Shown: positions 8,016 to 16,582, numbered from the stretch's first letter. The stretch: DNA of 43,805 nt from Candidatus Eremiobacterota bacterium (GCA_019235885.1 JAFAKB010000069.1:1-43805); one strand, 5' to 3'. The notes: generated by a model from the letters alone, not told the origin. A program made the numbers and translations.

Positions 8016-9580
8016 CGGGTTCGGCCTCCGGCCGAACCCGGCAGGCCCGGTGTGTAGGACTCGTTCTCACGGCGCTGCTGGCCGGCGCCGTTCCCGCGCT
8101 CGCGGCGGCCGACGAGGAGCCGGGCGGGCTCGTCTCCTCGAGCTTCTCGCTGGCGCGGGTGCGCGCGCTGTACGAGCGCGCGCACGCGCGGGAGCACACG
8201 CGCGCGGTGACGGTGCAAGAGGACTGGCGCCTGTTCCAAGACGGCACGGTCGGCTCGTACAAGGTGAACCGGCTCGGCCGGGACGTGCGCGAGACGACGC
8301 AGCTCGGCCCGCTCGCGTACGAGCGCGGCGTTCTGCGCGGCGTGCACTGGGAGCAGAACCGCAACGGCATCACCTTCACCTATCCGGGCGTGCACGAGCA
8401 GCACGACGCCTTGAGCGAGCACGCCTTTCGCGATCCGAACGACGAGCGCTACGTGCGCCTGATCGGCGACTCGCCGGCGCTGAACGCAGCCGTCGTCGAG
8501 GTGAACCCGCCGAACGGCCGGCACGAGTGGCTCTTCGTCGACAAGCGCAGCGGCAACCTGATTCGGCGCGAGTACGTCGAGCGGCGGCGCCGCTACACGA
8601 CGACGTACGACGACTACCGGCTGGTGGAGGGCGTCCCCGAGCCCTCGCGCGTGCGGACCGTCGACTCGCTCGGAAACGAGCGCGAGCAGATCCTGGTCTC
8701 GCGCCAGCTCGACACGACCCCGGACCTCAAGGACGTCGAGATCCCGCCCTCGCGGCGCGTCGTCGAGTTTCCCGAAAAGCAGACGGCGGTGCGGCTTCCG
8801 GTGCGGTTCGTCAACGGGCTGCCGGTCGTGCGCGTGATCGTCGGGCGCGGCGCGTACGACTTCTTGCTCGATTCCGGCGCCGCCGGGATCGTGGTCGACC
8901 CGTCGGTCGTGCAGCAGCAGAATTTGGAAACCTACGGCCGCCGCGTCGGCGCGACGCTGGGGAGCTTCCCCGAGACGACGGCGATCGTCCCGCAGATGAC
9001 GATCGGCGGACTGCGCATGCGCAACCTCGTCACGCGCGTGGTGACGATTCCGTTTCACCTCGACAGCCGCACGCACGTCGCCGGCCTGCTCGGCTTCGAC
9101 TTCTTCGCCGACGCGGTGGTGCACCTCAACATCGGCAAGAACCTCGCCGAAGCGATCGCCCCCGAACGTTTCCGCCAGCCGCCCGACGCGAGCACCGTCG
9201 GCGTGGCGCTCGACGACAAGACGCCGGCGGTCTACGCGCGCGCCGGGACCGCGAACGGCCGCGTCGTGCTCGACACCGGCGCGAACCGGACCGTCTTCGA
9301 GACCGCGTTCGCCGACCGGGGCGACTTCAGCCCGGAGCGCGTCGCGAGCAGCACGCTGCACGTGCGCGGGATGGGCGGCTTCGCAAGTGCCGAGCCGACC
9401 CGCGTGCCGGCGTTCGAGCTGGGCGGGATCTGGACGCGCGAAGCGATGGCCGACGTCTCGAACGCCGACCTCGGCACCGAGGACCTCGACGGCATCGTCG
9501 GCACCGACCTTCTGCGCACGTACGAGATGTGGTTCGACTACCGCACCACCGCCGTCTACATCCGCAAAGCGAAGCGCTGA
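8012..9580 (+). CDS. secreted protein with two retropepsin-like aspartic protease modules
   Basis: A 522-residue exported protein. A signal peptide is visible (hydrophobic VGLVLTALLAGAVPALAAA). Residues ~35-255 form a region resembling outer-membrane-lipoprotein-type beta sheet (repeated R/Y/W pairs), not assigned. Two retropepsin-like modules follow. Module one has FLLDSGAAG (Asp287) and its partner LLGFDFF. Module two has VVLDTGANR (Asp421) and its partner IVGTDLLRTYEMWFDY. Each has the D-S/T-G-A active-site triplet and the later hydrophobic-G-x-D strand, so one chain could make a pseudodimer. Gag-asp-like proteases of this kind are known in bacteria, usually with one or two copies; the periplasmic substrate is unknown. 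Its ATG overlaps the E2 stop. Confidence 0.8.
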   Translation: MTGSASGRTRQARCVGLVLTALLAGAVPALAAADEEPGGLVSSSFSLARVRALYERAHAREHTRAVTVQEDWRLFQDGTVGSYKVNRLGRDVRETTQLGPLAYERGVLRGVHWEQNRNGITFTYPGVHEQHDALSEHAFRDPNDERYVRLIGDSPALNAAVVEVNPPNGRHEWLFVDKRSGNLIRREYVERRRRYTTTYDDYRLVEGVPEPSRVRTVDSLGNEREQILVSRQLDTTPDLKDVEIPPSRRVVEFPEKQTAVRLPVRFVNGLPVVRVIVGRGAYDFLLDSGAAGIVVDPSVVQQQNLETYGRRVGATLGSFPETTAIVPQMTIGGLRMRNLVTRVVTIPFHLDSRTHVAGLLGFDFFADAVVHLNIGKNLAEAIAPERFRQPPDASTVGVALDDKTPAVYARAGTANGRVVLDTGANRTVFETAFADRGDFSPERVASSTLHVRGMGGFASAEPTRVPAFELGGIWTREAMADVSNADLGTEDLDGIVGTDLLRTYEMWFDYRTTAVYIRKAKR

Positions 9581-9602
9581 ACCGTGTCAGCGCGCGGTTG
9601 CG

Positions 9603-10172
9603 TCAGTGGCGCGGGCCGCGGCGGCGGTCTTCGCGCGCGTCGAGCAGGACCGAGGTGATGAACGCCGTCTTCCCTTCGGTGTAGGAGTCGCGGTCGTCGC
9701 GGTAGTGCTGCGCGAGCTCGCGTTTGAGCGCGCCGTACTCTGCGGCGAGGTTTGGATCGGCGCGCAATGCGTCGCGCAGGATCAAGTGCGCTTGCAGCGG
9801 CGCGGCGCCGGCGGCGCAGACGTAGAGATGGTGTCGCGGCAGATCGGACGGCGGCATGCGAAACGCTTCCCGGCCGACGATCCCGAGGTCGCCGAGGTGC
9901 GCGTAGCCGAGCGCGCCAAGTTGTCGCACGACATCGGGCAGCTCGTCGGCGTGGCGGATCACCACGTCGATGTCCACGATCGGTTTGGCATCGCAGCCGG
10001 GGACGGCGGTGCTGCCGACGTGCTCGATCCCGACCGCGAGATCGCCGAGCGCCGCGGCGAGCCTCTCGCGCAGCAGCTCGAACGCCGCCGGCCAGGCGGG
10101 ATCGTACGGCACGACGACGACCGGTTCGGCGCGCTGCTCCGGCGAGATCGGGTCGACGCGCAGGTCCTTCAT
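9603..10172 (-). CDS. GrpB family protein
   Basis: A 189-residue cytoplasmic protein of the GrpB/UPF0157 family, which has a nucleotidyltransferase-like fold. The signature is VVPYDPAWPAAFELLRERL at the start, then EHVGSTAVPG (GS motif), KPIVDIDVV with the paired aspartates, and RHHLYVC. The molecular function of the family is poorly defined. I start it at the ATG at 10172, which overlaps the stop of the DUF4438 gene as ATGA, so the two are translationally coupled. The C-terminal tail (REDRRRGPRH) is basic. Confidence 0.86.
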   Translation of the reverse strand: MKDLRVDPISPEQRAEPVVVVPYDPAWPAAFELLRERLAAALGDLAVGIEHVGSTAVPGCDAKPIVDIDVVIRHADELPDVVRQLGALGYAHLGDLGIVGREAFRMPPSDLPRHHLYVCAAGAAPLQAHLILRDALRADPNLAAEYGALKRELAQHYRDDRDSYTEGKTAFITSVLLDAREDRRRGPRH

Positions 10173-11029
10173 CGCAGTCCCAAGATGGTGGCGAGGTTCG
10201 CGCGCGCGTCGAGTGCCGGCTCGAGCGCGCCGCTCGCGGAGGTGAGCAACGTCGTCACGCCGGGGCCGTGGCCGGCCATGTGCGAGGCGCCGTGCGAGAC
10301 GACCGCGACCGTCACGGCGCCTTGGCGGTAGATGCGGCCGAACGAGTTGTCCGCGTCTTCGATCGCGACCAGATCGCCGAGCCGCAGCTCGTTCAAGCCG
10401 TACTCGCGCACGGTCGCTTCGTCGAAGCACTGAATGTCGTAGTCGCCGCGCACGACCGTTTGCCGCCCGAGCCCCGAGCCCATCACGCGCGCGGGGACGC
10501 GCCGCGCGACCGGGACGCGCAGCCGCGCGCCGGCGCGCTCGACGCCGAGCTTCTCGAACAGGTCGGGATCGCAGTTGAACGCCTTCACGTCGCCGGTGTC
10601 TTCGATCTCCAAGCCGACGCCGACCGCGCACACGCTGATCGAATCGCCGATCGCCATGCGCTCCATCACGTCCGGCGCAAAGTCGATCATCACGTGCTCG
10701 ATTCCGCCGTGCTTGCCGGTCACCACGCCGCGCTCGCCCTTCGCCTCGCCGCCGGCGACGGTCGCCACGTTGCCCACGCACGCCAGCGCGCAGAACGCCG
10801 TGTTGACCTTGTCGTCGGGGTGGCGCACGCTGACGGCCGGCTCGACGTGGTCGCCCTCGAACGCGAACGCCGAGTCGCCGACGCGCGCGTTCAGCGTGAT
10901 GCCGCCGACGCTGGGAAGAATCCGCGGGACGCCGTCGGCGCCGACGTCGTAGAGACCCGGTGCGAGGAGCGGCGGTGCGACCTGCGCGCTCAGGACTTGG
11001 ACGACGAGTCGGGAGCGGTTCGTCCTCAC
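10169..11029 (-). CDS. DUF4438 family protein
   Basis: A 286-residue protein matching the DUF4438 family, with the typical segments PSVGGITLNARVGD, EGDHVEPAVSVRHPDD, TGKHGGIEHVMIDF, MGSGLGRQTVVRGDYDIQ and SHGASHMAGHGPGV. Conserved histidines and aspartates suggest an enzyme, but no reaction is established to my knowledge. It starts with GTG only 17 bases from the divergent queD start, so the two promoters must overlap the coding ends. It forms a coupled pair with the GrpB gene. Confidence 0.82.
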   Translation of the reverse strand: MRTNRSRLVVQVLSAQVAPPLLAPGLYDVGADGVPRILPSVGGITLNARVGDSAFAFEGDHVEPAVSVRHPDDKVNTAFCALACVGNVATVAGGEAKGERGVVTGKHGGIEHVMIDFAPDVMERMAIGDSISVCAVGVGLEIEDTGDVKAFNCDPDLFEKLGVERAGARLRVPVARRVPARVMGSGLGRQTVVRGDYDIQCFDEATVREYGLNELRLGDLVAIEDADNSFGRIYRQGAVTVAVVSHGASHMAGHGPGVTTLLTSASGALEPALDARANLATILGLR

Positions 11030-11046
11030 GGCGAACCCCGTGGGCC

Positions 11047-11430
11047 GTGCAAATCCGCAAGTCCTTCACGTTCGAGGCAGCGCACGTGCTTCCGCACCAC
11101 CCCGGCAAGTGCTCGCGGCTGCACGGGCACTCGTACCGGCTCGACGTCGCACTTGAGGGACCGCTTCAGGACAGCGGTCCGGCGACCGGCATGGTCGAGG
11201 ACTTCGACGTGATCTCGCGGGTCGTCAAGAAGGCGGTCGTCAGCCGGCTCGACCACTGCTCGCTCAACGAGCTGATCGACAACCCCACGGCCGAGCGAAT
11301 CCTCGCCTGGGTGTGGGGGCGGCTCGCGGACGAGCTCCCCGGCCTTGCCGAGCTGACCTTGTGGGAGACTTCGACGGCCTGCGCCGTTCTCAGGAAGGGT
11401 GACCCTCTCAGCCAGGCGCGAATCGGGTAA
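11047..11430 (+). CDS. queD: 6-carboxytetrahydropterin synthase QueD
   Basis: A 127-residue enzyme of the 7-deazaguanine (preQ0/queuosine) pathway that converts dihydroneopterin triphosphate to 6-carboxytetrahydropterin. Zinc-binding histidines are visible in EAAHVL and HGHSY, the catalytic Cys in GKCSRLHGH, and the conserved LDHCSLNE and LWETSTACA segments. Length is normal. I start it at the GTG at 11047 (MQIRKSFTFEAAH), where family homology begins; a longer frame upstream to 10960 lies inside the divergent gene. QueE follows two genes on, but QueC and QueF are not in the window. Confidence 0.93.
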   Translation: MQIRKSFTFEAAHVLPHHPGKCSRLHGHSYRLDVALEGPLQDSGPATGMVEDFDVISRVVKKAVVSRLDHCSLNELIDNPTAERILAWVWGRLADELPGLAELTLWETSTACAVLRKGDPLSQARIG

Positions 11431-11474
11431 GCGTGGGGAGGGCCCCAGAAACCACCGACAGGAGCACTCATTCC

Positions 11475-12032
11475 ATGATTCGCAGCCTTCCGACCCTGCT
11501 CGCCGCCGCCGCGCTGGCCCTCGTGCCGCTCGCGGCCTCGGCCGACGTCTCCCCCGGCACCAACCTCGTCGGGACGATGTCGACGAGCATTGACTCGAAG
11601 AGCGCCGTCGTCGGCCAGCAGGTCGTCATCACGAACGTGCACTCGCTCGACAACAACATCACCGGCGCCACCATGTACGGCCACGTCTGCGACGTGCAGT
11701 CGGCCGGTCAAGGGCGGCCGGGCCGGCTTCAGGTCTGCCTCGACAAGCTGAACACGCGCTCGGGGAACACCTACGCGCTGGACGGGCGCGTCGTCGGCGC
11801 GCAGGTCAACACCAAGACCAACGCCGTGAACGAAGCCGGCGGCGCGGTCGCCGGGATGATCGTCGGTAACATCATCGGCAAGAAGCTCGGCACGAACATG
11901 GGCGGGCTGCTCGGCGCGGCTGGCGGCTATCTCTACGCCAAGAACGCGAAGCAGAACGTGACGATCCCGGCGAACTCGACCGTCACCGTGCAGGTTCTTA
12001 CGGCGCGCCGTCAGGCCACCTACAAGCGCTAG
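11475..12032 (+). CDS. exported glycine-zipper protein of unknown function
   Basis: A 185-residue protein with a signal peptide (MIRSLPTLLAAAALALVPLAASA). The middle is a mixed polar domain with two cysteines (HVCDV and QVCLD). Then comes a glycine-zipper segment GGAVAGMIVGNIIGKKLGTN continuing to GGYLYA, which suggests membrane insertion or oligomerisation, as in small outer-membrane glycine-zipper proteins. It ends in a short beta-rich stretch (NVTIPANSTVTVQVL). AGGAG at 11460-11464 supports the ATG at 11475 over the longer frame from 11433. It lies between the two queuosine genes without obvious pathway link. Confidence 0.7.
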   Translation: MIRSLPTLLAAAALALVPLAASADVSPGTNLVGTMSTSIDSKSAVVGQQVVITNVHSLDNNITGATMYGHVCDVQSAGQGRPGRLQVCLDKLNTRSGNTYALDGRVVGAQVNTKTNAVNEAGGAVAGMIVGNIIGKKLGTNMGGLLGAAGGYLYAKNAKQNVTIPANSTVTVQVLTARRQATYKR

Positions 12033-12057
12033 TGGGTCACCTGCGGTAACGAGAGCG

Positions 12058-12633
12058 TTGCTTCAGCTGGCTGAGATCTTCTACAGCGTCCAAGGCGAGG
12101 GGACGTGGACCGGGACACCCGCGGTCTTCGTCCGCCTCGCCGGCTGCAATCTCAGCTGCTCGTTCTGCGACACCGACTACTCGCTGAAGTTCTTCGCGTC
12201 GGTCGAGGACGTCGTCGCGCGCGTGCGCGCCGAAGGCGGCGCGTGCCCGACGGTCATCCTCACCGGTGGCGAGCCGCTCGCGCAGCGTGAGTCGCGCGCG
12301 CTGATCGAGGCGCTGCGCGGCGACGGCCGGCGCGTTCATATCGAGTCGAACGGGACGCTGCCGACCGAGCTGGCCGACGACGTCTGGCTGACCGTCTCGC
12401 CGAAGGAGCGGCTCGCGCCGGCGATGGCGCGGCGGGCGAACGAGGCGAAGCTCATCGTCGACGGGCGCGTCCCCGAGGAGTGGATCGGCGCGTTCCCGGC
12501 GAGCACGCCGATGTTTCTGCAGCCGGAAGGCAACAAGCCCGCCAACGTCGCACTCGCGGTCGAAGCGGCGAAGCGCGATCCGCAGCGGCTGCGGCTCTCG
12601 CTGCAGACGCACAAGCTCATCGGCGTGAGGTAA
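12058..12633 (+). CDS. queE: 7-carboxy-7-deazaguanine synthase QueE
   Basis: A 191-residue radical-SAM enzyme that turns 6-carboxytetrahydropterin, the QueD product, into 7-carboxy-7-deazaguanine. The N-terminal substrate motif YSVQGEG and the radical-SAM cluster CNLSCSFC (CxxxCxxC) are intact; LTGGEPL and HIESNGT match the SAM-binding strands. The start is a TTG at 12058 (MLQLAEIFYSVQGEG), 25 bases after the previous gene. No better start is available in frame. Size fits the short QueE class. Confidence 0.92.
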   Translation: MLQLAEIFYSVQGEGTWTGTPAVFVRLAGCNLSCSFCDTDYSLKFFASVEDVVARVRAEGGACPTVILTGGEPLAQRESRALIEALRGDGRRVHIESNGTLPTELADDVWLTVSPKERLAPAMARRANEAKLIVDGRVPEEWIGAFPASTPMFLQPEGNKPANVALAVEAAKRDPQRLRLSLQTHKLIGVR

Positions 12634-12635
12634 GC

Positions 12636-13124
12636 ATGACGTCCGGCGCACGGTTGTTCCAAGAGTACGGGGCGTATCACCGCGACCGCCGGAATCTGAT
12701 CTGCCACGAGATCGGCATCCCGTTGATCGTCCTCGCGATCATCGCCCTGCTCCGTTTGATCCCGGGCCGCATTCCGTTCATCGACGCCGGCGTCGCCGGC
12801 GTGCTTGTTTTTGCCCTGATTCTCTACTACATCATCGCTTTTCAATCGCTCGGTGGGCGTCTGTCGCCGACGCGCGCCGCGCCGTTTTGGCCAAGCTACA
12901 TTGCATCGATCGGCCTGCTCGCGCTGTACTGGATCGCCGGATTCGTGTCGTGGCCTTTGGCGGTCGGCCTTTTCATCGTCGGCTGGGTCTTTCAGTTCGT
13001 CGGCCACTACTACGAAGGGAAGTCGCCGGCGTTTCTGACGAACCTGCTGCATCTGCTCGTCGGCCCACTGTGGGTCGCGAGCCATCTGGTACCGCGATCG
13101 GCATCCTCGTCGTCTGCGCCGTAG
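12636..13124 (+). CDS. Mpo1-like (DUF962) membrane protein
   Basis: A 162-residue membrane protein resembling the yeast Mpo1/YGL010w family. It has YGAYHRDRRNLICHEIGIP near the N-terminus, four hydrophobic segments, and the C-terminal GHYYEGKSPA motif; the conserved histidines are the iron ligands of the yeast dioxygenase that performs fatty-acid alpha-oxidation. Whether the bacterial version has that activity is not established here. The ATG is 2 bases after the queE stop. Its last 55 bases overlap the start of mqnB in another frame. Confidence 0.85.
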   Translation: MTSGARLFQEYGAYHRDRRNLICHEIGIPLIVLAIIALLRLIPGRIPFIDAGVAGVLVFALILYYIIAFQSLGGRLSPTRAAPFWPSYIASIGLLALYWIAGFVSWPLAVGLFIVGWVFQFVGHYYEGKSPAFLTNLLHLLVGPLWVASHLVPRSASSSSAP

Positions 13125-13714
13125 CGCAGGAGTTGACCGGACTCGCCCCGCGTGACGACGTCGACGTGATCGCCGCCGGCGTCGGCCCGGTCGAAGCGGC
13201 GCTCGGCACCGCGCGCGCGCTGGCGACGAAGCGGTACGACGCCGTGATCAACGCCGGGATCGCGGGCGGCTTTCGCGAGCGCTGCACGGTCGGCGACGCG
13301 GTCGTCTGTGCGCGCGACGACTACGCCGAGCTCGGGCTGGAAGACGGCACGGCGTTTCCGCTCCCCGGCGGGATCGCGCTGCAGCGCAGCGCCGAAGCGC
13401 ACGCTTCGCTGCTCGAGCCGTTTCTCGCGGGACTGATCCCGGTGATCGTCGGGCGCGGGGTGACGTCGGCGATCGTGACCAGCACGACGGCGCGTGCGCT
13501 GGTGCTGGCGCACCGCTTCCGCGCCGACGTCGAGTCGATGGAGGGCTTCGCGGTGCTGCGCGCGGCGGCGCTGGCCGGCGTCCCGGCGGTGGAGATTCGC
13601 GGCGTCTCGAACCTGGTCGGCGACCGCGCGTCGAACGAGTGGAACTTTCGCGCCGGCGCCGAGGCGGCGGTCGCGACGACCGACGCCTTGTTGAACGTTC
13701 TGCTGACGGTATGA
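13070..13714 (+). CDS. mqnB: futalosine hydrolase MqnB
   Basis: A 214-residue nucleoside-phosphorylase-fold enzyme that cleaves futalosine in the alternative menaquinone pathway. Evidence is ILVVCAVAQEL at the start, NAGIAGGF, VESMEGFAVLRAA (purine and ribose binding) and the GVSNLVGDR segment, all in family order, plus the adjacent mqnD. The start is inferred: the GTG at 13070 is the closest in-frame start before the conserved N-terminus, which forces a 55-base overlap with the upstream gene. No ATG/GTG/TTG lies between. Confidence 0.88.
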   Translation: MGREPSGTAIGILVVCAVAQELTGLAPRDDVDVIAAGVGPVEAALGTARALATKRYDAVINAGIAGGFRERCTVGDAVVCARDDYAELGLEDGTAFPLPGGIALQRSAEAHASLLEPFLAGLIPVIVGRGVTSAIVTSTTARALVLAHRFRADVESMEGFAVLRAAALAGVPAVEIRGVSNLVGDRASNEWNFRAGAEAAVATTDALLNVLLTV

Positions 13715-14562
13715 CGCACACGACGTACTCGCTCGCGTACTCGCCCTGTCCGAACGACACGTACATCTTCGCCGCGCTGGCGAACGGCTTGCTCGACGGC
13801 GCGCCGGCGGTGAACGTCGTGCTCGACGACGTCGAGGCGCTCAACCGCGCTGCGCGCGAAGGGCGCTTCGAGCTGACGAAAGCGAGCTACGGCGCGATCC
13901 CGTATCTGCTCGACCGGTACCGCATCCTGCGCGCCGGTGGCGCGCTGGGGCGCGGCTGCGGCCCGCTCGTCGTCGCGCGCCCGACGACCGACGCGAAGGC
14001 GCCGCTGCTGACCGACTTCGCCGCGGACGCGACCTTCGCGATCCCCGGCCGCATGACGACGGCGTACGTGCTGCTGCGCTTGGCACTCGGGCGTGAGCCG
14101 CACGTGCGCGAGATGCGTTTCGACCAAATCGTCGAGGCGGTCGCGAACGAAGAGGTCGCGGCCGGGCTGATCATCCACGAGTCGCGCTTCACCTACGAAA
14201 TGGCGGGGCTCGTCGAGGTGATCGATTTGGGCGACTGGTGGGAACACGAGACCGGCAAGGCGATCCCGCTCGGTGCGATCATGGTCCGGCGTGACGTCTC
14301 CGACGCGGACGCGCGCGCGCTCGGCGAGGCGATTCGGCGCAGCTTGGCGTTCGCGCGCGAGCGCGAGCCGGAGATCATCGGCTACGTGCGCGAGCACGCC
14401 TTCGAGATGGACGACGAGGTGATGCGCAAGCACATCGGGCTGTACGTGAACGAGTTCAGCGACGACGTCGGCGACGAAGGAATCGCCGCAGTCGAGGAGC
14501 TGTTCACGCGCGCCGCGCAAGCCGGCCTCATCCCGCCGACGACGCGCCCGGAGTTCGTCTGA
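13711..14562 (+). CDS. mqnD: 1,4-dihydroxy-6-naphthoate synthase MqnD
   Basis: A 283-residue periplasmic-binding-protein-fold enzyme that makes 1,4-dihydroxy-6-naphthoate from cyclic dehypoxanthinyl futalosine in menaquinone synthesis. Clear family marks are YSPCPNDTYIFAAL, the DDVEALNRAAREGRFELTK segment, GRGCGPLVV and LIIHESRFTY. Length is typical. Its ATG overlaps the mqnB stop (ATGA). MqnA, MqnC and MqnE are not in the window. Confidence 0.93.
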   Translation: MTHTTYSLAYSPCPNDTYIFAALANGLLDGAPAVNVVLDDVEALNRAAREGRFELTKASYGAIPYLLDRYRILRAGGALGRGCGPLVVARPTTDAKAPLLTDFAADATFAIPGRMTTAYVLLRLALGREPHVREMRFDQIVEAVANEEVAAGLIIHESRFTYEMAGLVEVIDLGDWWEHETGKAIPLGAIMVRRDVSDADARALGEAIRRSLAFAREREPEIIGYVREHAFEMDDEVMRKHIGLYVNEFSDDVGDEGIAAVEELFTRAAQAGLIPPTTRPEFV

Positions 14563-14564
14563 TC

Positions 14565-15809
14565 GTGAACCGCAAGGTTTTTGTTGCGGCCGGCGCCGCC
14601 GCGCTGGCCTTCCCGCGCGCCGCGCGCGCGACCGAACCGGCGATCCGCCCGCCCGCGCCGCTGCGCGAAGCGCCCGTGGTGACGCTCGGCGACGACGTCT
14701 TCGTGCGCGACGCGTGGCGCGATTTGCGTGGGCGCACGATTGGGATCGTGACCAATCCCAGCGGCGTGCTCTCGACCGGCGAGTCGGTGGTCGACGCGGT
14801 GCACCGCAACGGCCAGATCGCAGTGAAAGCGCTGTTCGGGCCCGAGCACGGCATTCGCGGCGTGGTGGGAGCGGGCGAGACCGTCGGCTCGTCGACCGAC
14901 GAGAAGACCGGCTTGCCGGTCTACAGCCTGTACGGCGCGACGCGCCACCCGACGGCGGCGATGCTCGATGGGATCGACGTGCTCGTGTTCGACATTCAGG
15001 ACGTCGGCGCGCGGCCGTACACCTACGTCTCGACGATGGCGTACGTGATGGAGTCGGCCGCGCATTACGGCAAGGAAGTGTGGGTCCTCGACCGGCCCAA
15101 CCCGGTCGGCGGCATGCTGCTCGACGGCCCGGTGCTGAATCCGAAGTTCAAGTCGTTCATCGGGCTCTATCCGATCCCGGAACGGCACGGCATGACGGTC
15201 GGCGAGCTGGCGCGGCTGTTCAACGAGCAATTCGGAATCGGCTGCAAGCTGCGCGTGATCCCGATGCAAGGCTGGAAGCGCGAGATGGTCTGGGCCGACA
15301 CGGGGCTGAAGTGGGTCCCGACCTCGCCGAACATGCCGTACGCGCGCACGACGCTGGTCTATCTCGCCACCGGCTTGGTCGACGAAGCCGGCGTGAACAA
15401 CGGCGTCGGCACCGACAAGCCGTTCGAGTACGCCGGCGGCTACGGCTACGATCCCGCCGCCTTCCGCGACGCCCTTACCGCGCGCAAAATCCCCGGCGTG
15501 GAGTTCGAGCCCGCCGACTGGGTCCCGGCACGCGGCTTCTGGAAAGACAAAACGCTGCGCGGCGTCTCGATCAATGTCACCGATCCGCGCGTGTTTCCCA
15601 GCGTACGAACCGCCGTAGAATTCCTCGCCGCCGCTCGAGCGCAAGGCAAATACCACGTCGCCCACGAGCAAATCATGGACCGCGACTGGGGCACCGACAC
15701 CGTCCGCCTCGCCCTGAACGACGGCACGTCACCCGACACCATCGTCGCATCCTGGCAGCCCGGCCTGCGCGCGTTCAGAACGCTGCGCGCGAAGTACCTG
15801 CTGTATTGA
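14565..15809 (+). CDS. namZ: NamZ-like DUF1343 exo-muramidase
   Basis: A 414-residue exported protein of the DUF1343 family, whose characterised member NamZ removes N-acetylmuramic acid from the non-reducing end of peptidoglycan fragments. An N-terminal hydrophobic signal (VFVAAGAAALAFPRAARA) precedes the domain. Family motifs are GIVTNPSGV, FGPEHGIRGV, VYSLYGATRHPT, VFDIQDVGARPYTY, LDRPNPVGG and WVPTSPNMP. It starts with GTG 2 bases after mqnD. Its last 57 bases recur in diverged form 1 kb downstream, beyond the abi gene. Confidence 0.88.
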   Translation: MNRKVFVAAGAAALAFPRAARATEPAIRPPAPLREAPVVTLGDDVFVRDAWRDLRGRTIGIVTNPSGVLSTGESVVDAVHRNGQIAVKALFGPEHGIRGVVGAGETVGSSTDEKTGLPVYSLYGATRHPTAAMLDGIDVLVFDIQDVGARPYTYVSTMAYVMESAAHYGKEVWVLDRPNPVGGMLLDGPVLNPKFKSFIGLYPIPERHGMTVGELARLFNEQFGIGCKLRVIPMQGWKREMVWADTGLKWVPTSPNMPYARTTLVYLATGLVDEAGVNNGVGTDKPFEYAGGYGYDPAAFRDALTARKIPGVEFEPADWVPARGFWKDKTLRGVSINVTDPRVFPSVRTAVEFLAAARAQGKYHVAHEQIMDRDWGTDTVRLALNDGTSPDTIVASWQPGLRAFRTLRAKYLLY

Positions 15810-15810
15810 G
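15754..15810. repeat. direct repeat A (namZ 3' end)
   Basis: This 57-base segment at the end of namZ matches 16767-16823 at 46 of 57 positions in an ungapped hand alignment. The first 15 bases are identical. It marks the left border of the abi-containing segment. Confidence 0.75.
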
Positions 15811-15895
15811 CCGCAGAGCGTCGGCGAGCGTACTGAGCTGGGGGCACGAATCTAACTTGCAGCAGAGTAGATTTCTACAATCCCTGACGCTCGCG

Positions 15896-16570
15896 TCACC
15901 AACGCACCTTTGGAGAAAACGGTCCGTTCGCAATACACTCGTTCACGCGGGAATGGTGATCAAGCCACGGGACAATGGTAGGCGCTACCTGACGGACGAC
16001 CCATAGTATCGAGGCATATTGCTCGCGAAGATCGTAAGAAAAGATCGGCTCGTGGTGCGCTACCCGATTGCGAAATTTGAGCAGCTGATCTATTCGCCCC
16101 GCCACAGCGCTTCGCTTGACGTGCGGCCGAAAAGCCCGCGACAGCGCCGGCCTCCATAACGTGTGAACGTAGCTTCCACCTGGCCCAGGCCTTAAGAGGT
16201 TCGCCCAGAAGCCGAATGACAACTCTGCGATCACTCTTGGCCGAATAATGGCCTTGCTACGTGTTGCGATCTTGTTCTTTTTATCCTGAACGCGCGAAGC
16301 AAAAGCCGGGTCGATTGCTAAGAACGCCGGGTCGTCATACCACGGAGCTGTGAACGCACGGGCTAGCTCGTGATCGAGACCATTTCGCAGCACGACTTCC
16401 ATGACGCCGATCGGCCCGAAAAACGACGCCGCCGTTGCAGCGTTCCAACAATACAAATCGATTGCGCGCTCCAGATCGCCACCGACAGCCTGACGATATA
16501 CCGCCAGACGGTCGACGCTTATCGTCGCCTCAATGTCCGCTCGCAATTGATTAGAGGAAACGAAGAACAC
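15896..16570 (-). CDS. Abi-family (AbiF-like) HEPN protein
   Basis: A 224-residue cytoplasmic protein of the Abi_2/Abi-like family, whose members act in phage abortive infection as HEPN ribonucleases. The hallmark is LLKFRNRVAHHEPIF, which contains the HEPN R-x4-6-H motif (Arg167, His172). A second RNxxxH pattern, RNGLDH (Arg62-His67), lies in the N-terminal half, reminiscent of paired HEPN motifs. No signal peptide or membrane segment is seen. The GTG at 16570 lacks a Shine-Dalgarno sequence; a TTG eight codons in is an alternative. Base composition is visibly less GC-rich than its neighbours, and repeats flank it, so it was probably acquired. A strong promoter and small RNA start 13 bases upstream on the opposite strand. 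Exact subfamily is inferred. Confidence 0.8.
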   Translation of the reverse strand: MFFVSSNQLRADIEATISVDRLAVYRQAVGGDLERAIDLYCWNAATAASFFGPIGVMEVVLRNGLDHELARAFTAPWYDDPAFLAIDPAFASRVQDKKNKIATRSKAIIRPRVIAELSFGFWANLLRPGPGGSYVHTLWRPALSRAFRPHVKRSAVAGRIDQLLKFRNRVAHHEPIFSYDLREQYASILWVVRQVAPTIVPWLDHHSRVNECIANGPFSPKVRW

Positions 16571-16582
16571 GACACCAACTAC

